From positions 10,174,714-10,238,713 of the forward strand of contig NC_092567.1 in NCBI RefSeq assembly GCF_037975245.1: a DNA stretch of 64,000 nucleotides. Reading direction: 5' to 3'. Within the stretch, counting starts at the first letter, position 1; each line of letters begins with the position of its first letter. The notes under the pieces were generated by a model. That model did not search any database and had not been told where the DNA came from. It was given only the letters and a program-made list of their open reading frames with translations. This DNA comes from Apostichopus japonicus. Its lineage: Eukaryota; Echinodermata; Holothuroidea; Aspidochirotida; Stichopodidae. The translations under genes were made by a program, and so were the position numbers. Below are positions 63,084 through 64,000 of the stretch, piece after piece.

Positions 63084-63227
63084 TATGAAAGTATTCAAGA
63101 ACTGGCATTTGCGGTAGAGAACTCACAGAGGGTCCGTTTGGTCGGAACGTTTTTAAGTTATTCTGTGGTTGCCCCATTAATAGTCACAAGTCCCACAGCT
63201 GATGAAGGTGCAAGAGTAGATGTTTCG
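63084..63227 (+). CDS. Possible FAD-binding PCMH-type oxidase exon
   Basis: The plus strand reads YESIQELAFAVENSQRVRLV, then GTFLSYSVVAPLIV and TSPTADEGARVDVS. This resembles the start of the FAD-binding PCMH domain of L-gulonolactone/alditol oxidases: a S..EL..AV helix, then RVR.VG..HS.S..A, then a DG..V.LS strand. The usual His of the GxGHS motif is Leu here (GTFLSYS). Borders are uncertain: the acceptor may be GTATGAAAG near 63090 and the donor C|GTATTG near 63227. After this the frame turns hydrophobic and AT-rich, like intron. The rest of the gene would lie right of the window. This is a weak, motif-only call. Confidence 0.35.
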
Positions 63228-63603
63228 TATTGTTTTTGTTTCTTTCTGATATCATTTTATCTTTCTATTTTCTACCATATCAACTATCGTTATATTATGG
63301 TGAAAACTCATCATTGTTACTATTTAAATGTTGCCTTCAATTCCATAGCTTCGAGTCAGTCGATTCCGATCAACGAATAAAAAGACGTTTTTTTTATCAT
63401 TTGCATCGTCTGCAGAAACAAAAATAATGTACTTCACGTGATATTTCGCAAGTAAGGTAAATATTGGCAATGTCTTTCCCCGCATCTTGGGTTTTTCTTA
63501 ACAGTATTTACATGTTACTATTTATCCAAAGTAGGACTGGACACTATATGATCCATGTGTACTGCTATTCAGGTCTTATGGAATCAAACGTATTCGGATG
63601 GAA

Positions 63604-63860
63604 CGCTTGAGTCATATACTGTGTTGTGTTTGGTCGATTGAGTTATATACTTTACTGTGTTTGGTCGATTGAGTTGCATACTTTACTGTGTTTGGTCGAT
63701 TGAGTTGCATACTTTACTGTGTTAGGTCGCTTGAGTTATATACTTTACTGTGTTTGGTCGATTGAGTTATATACTTTACTGTGCTAGGTAGATTGAGTTG
63801 TATACTTTACTGTGTTTGGTCGATTGAGTTATATACTTTACTGTGCTAGGTCGATTAACA
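63604..63860. repeat. 31-bp minisatellite, about eight copies
   Basis: Units of GGTCGATTGAGTTATATACT followed by TTACTGTGTTT. Point variants (GTTGCATAC, GTGCTA) distinguish the copies. Confidence 0.9.
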
Positions 63861-64000
63861 ATGCTGGTAGCTGTGATACTGATTTAATATTTTACTAGAT
63901 TAATCCTAGTTTGTTTTCTCTCTTCTAATAAAATTCCACCATCCGACAAATACTATCATGAACCATAAAATATCTTTACAAAGCGCCCTCAATTTGGCAT

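Overview
This is a eukaryotic, AT-rich, intron- and transposon-dominated window. Real coding sequence is a few short exons with GT-AG borders separated by kilobases of repeats. The TAGGCCT-rich non-coding DNA, a CIDE-N gene, an NLR-type leucine-rich-repeat gene and a possible gulonolactone-oxidase-like exon suggest a marine invertebrate deuterostome, perhaps an echinoderm such as a sea cucumber. The taxon is inference; no RNA or mitochondrial marker confirms it.

Genes. (1) 606-2425, minus strand: two exons of a CIDE-N (CAD/ICAD/CIDE apoptotic nuclease family) gene running off the left edge, with an apparent +1 frameshift inside exon 2. (2) 8497-39423, plus strand: six ordered exons (8497, 15781, 29212, 34743, 38757, 39310) that all join in frame, starting with an NLR-type leucine-rich repeat and ending in a short tail, a stop codon at 38802, a 3' UTR exon and AATAAA at 39418. 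(3) 25035-25305, minus: a Myb/SANT-like DNA-binding domain broken by two single-base deletions, next to a perfect 61-unit ATC/GAT microsatellite. (4) 55448-55600, minus: a THAP zinc-finger exon inside a P-element-like transposon. (5) 63084-63227, plus: a possible FAD-binding (PCMH) exon at the right edge. (6) 23113-23267: an orphan first exon with a perfect donor inside a palindromic repeat complex.

Mobile DNA. Several small TIR elements have readable 8-bp target duplications (12845, 34881, 53113, 53351, 62549), so they look like hAT/P-type elements. Four elements are nested at 53113-56637. Two copies of an unusual foldback element (20226-21544, 59756-61499) carry inverted minisatellite arms of a GGACAAATACCCCC-type unit; the second holds an intact tRNA-like SINE. 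At 21838-23585 there are three concentric inverted repeats made of ATTAATACGGGTATTAAATAG-type units.

Satellite. 42867-50700 is a 7.8-kb array of about 230 copies of a 34-bp monomer with the hairpin core GATAG-GTAAG-CTATC. It shows higher-order duplications with offsets of 2224/2190 and 1628 bp. Just upstream, 33.6-42.0 kb holds 11 of the window's 16 exact TGACGTCA (CRE) palindromes.
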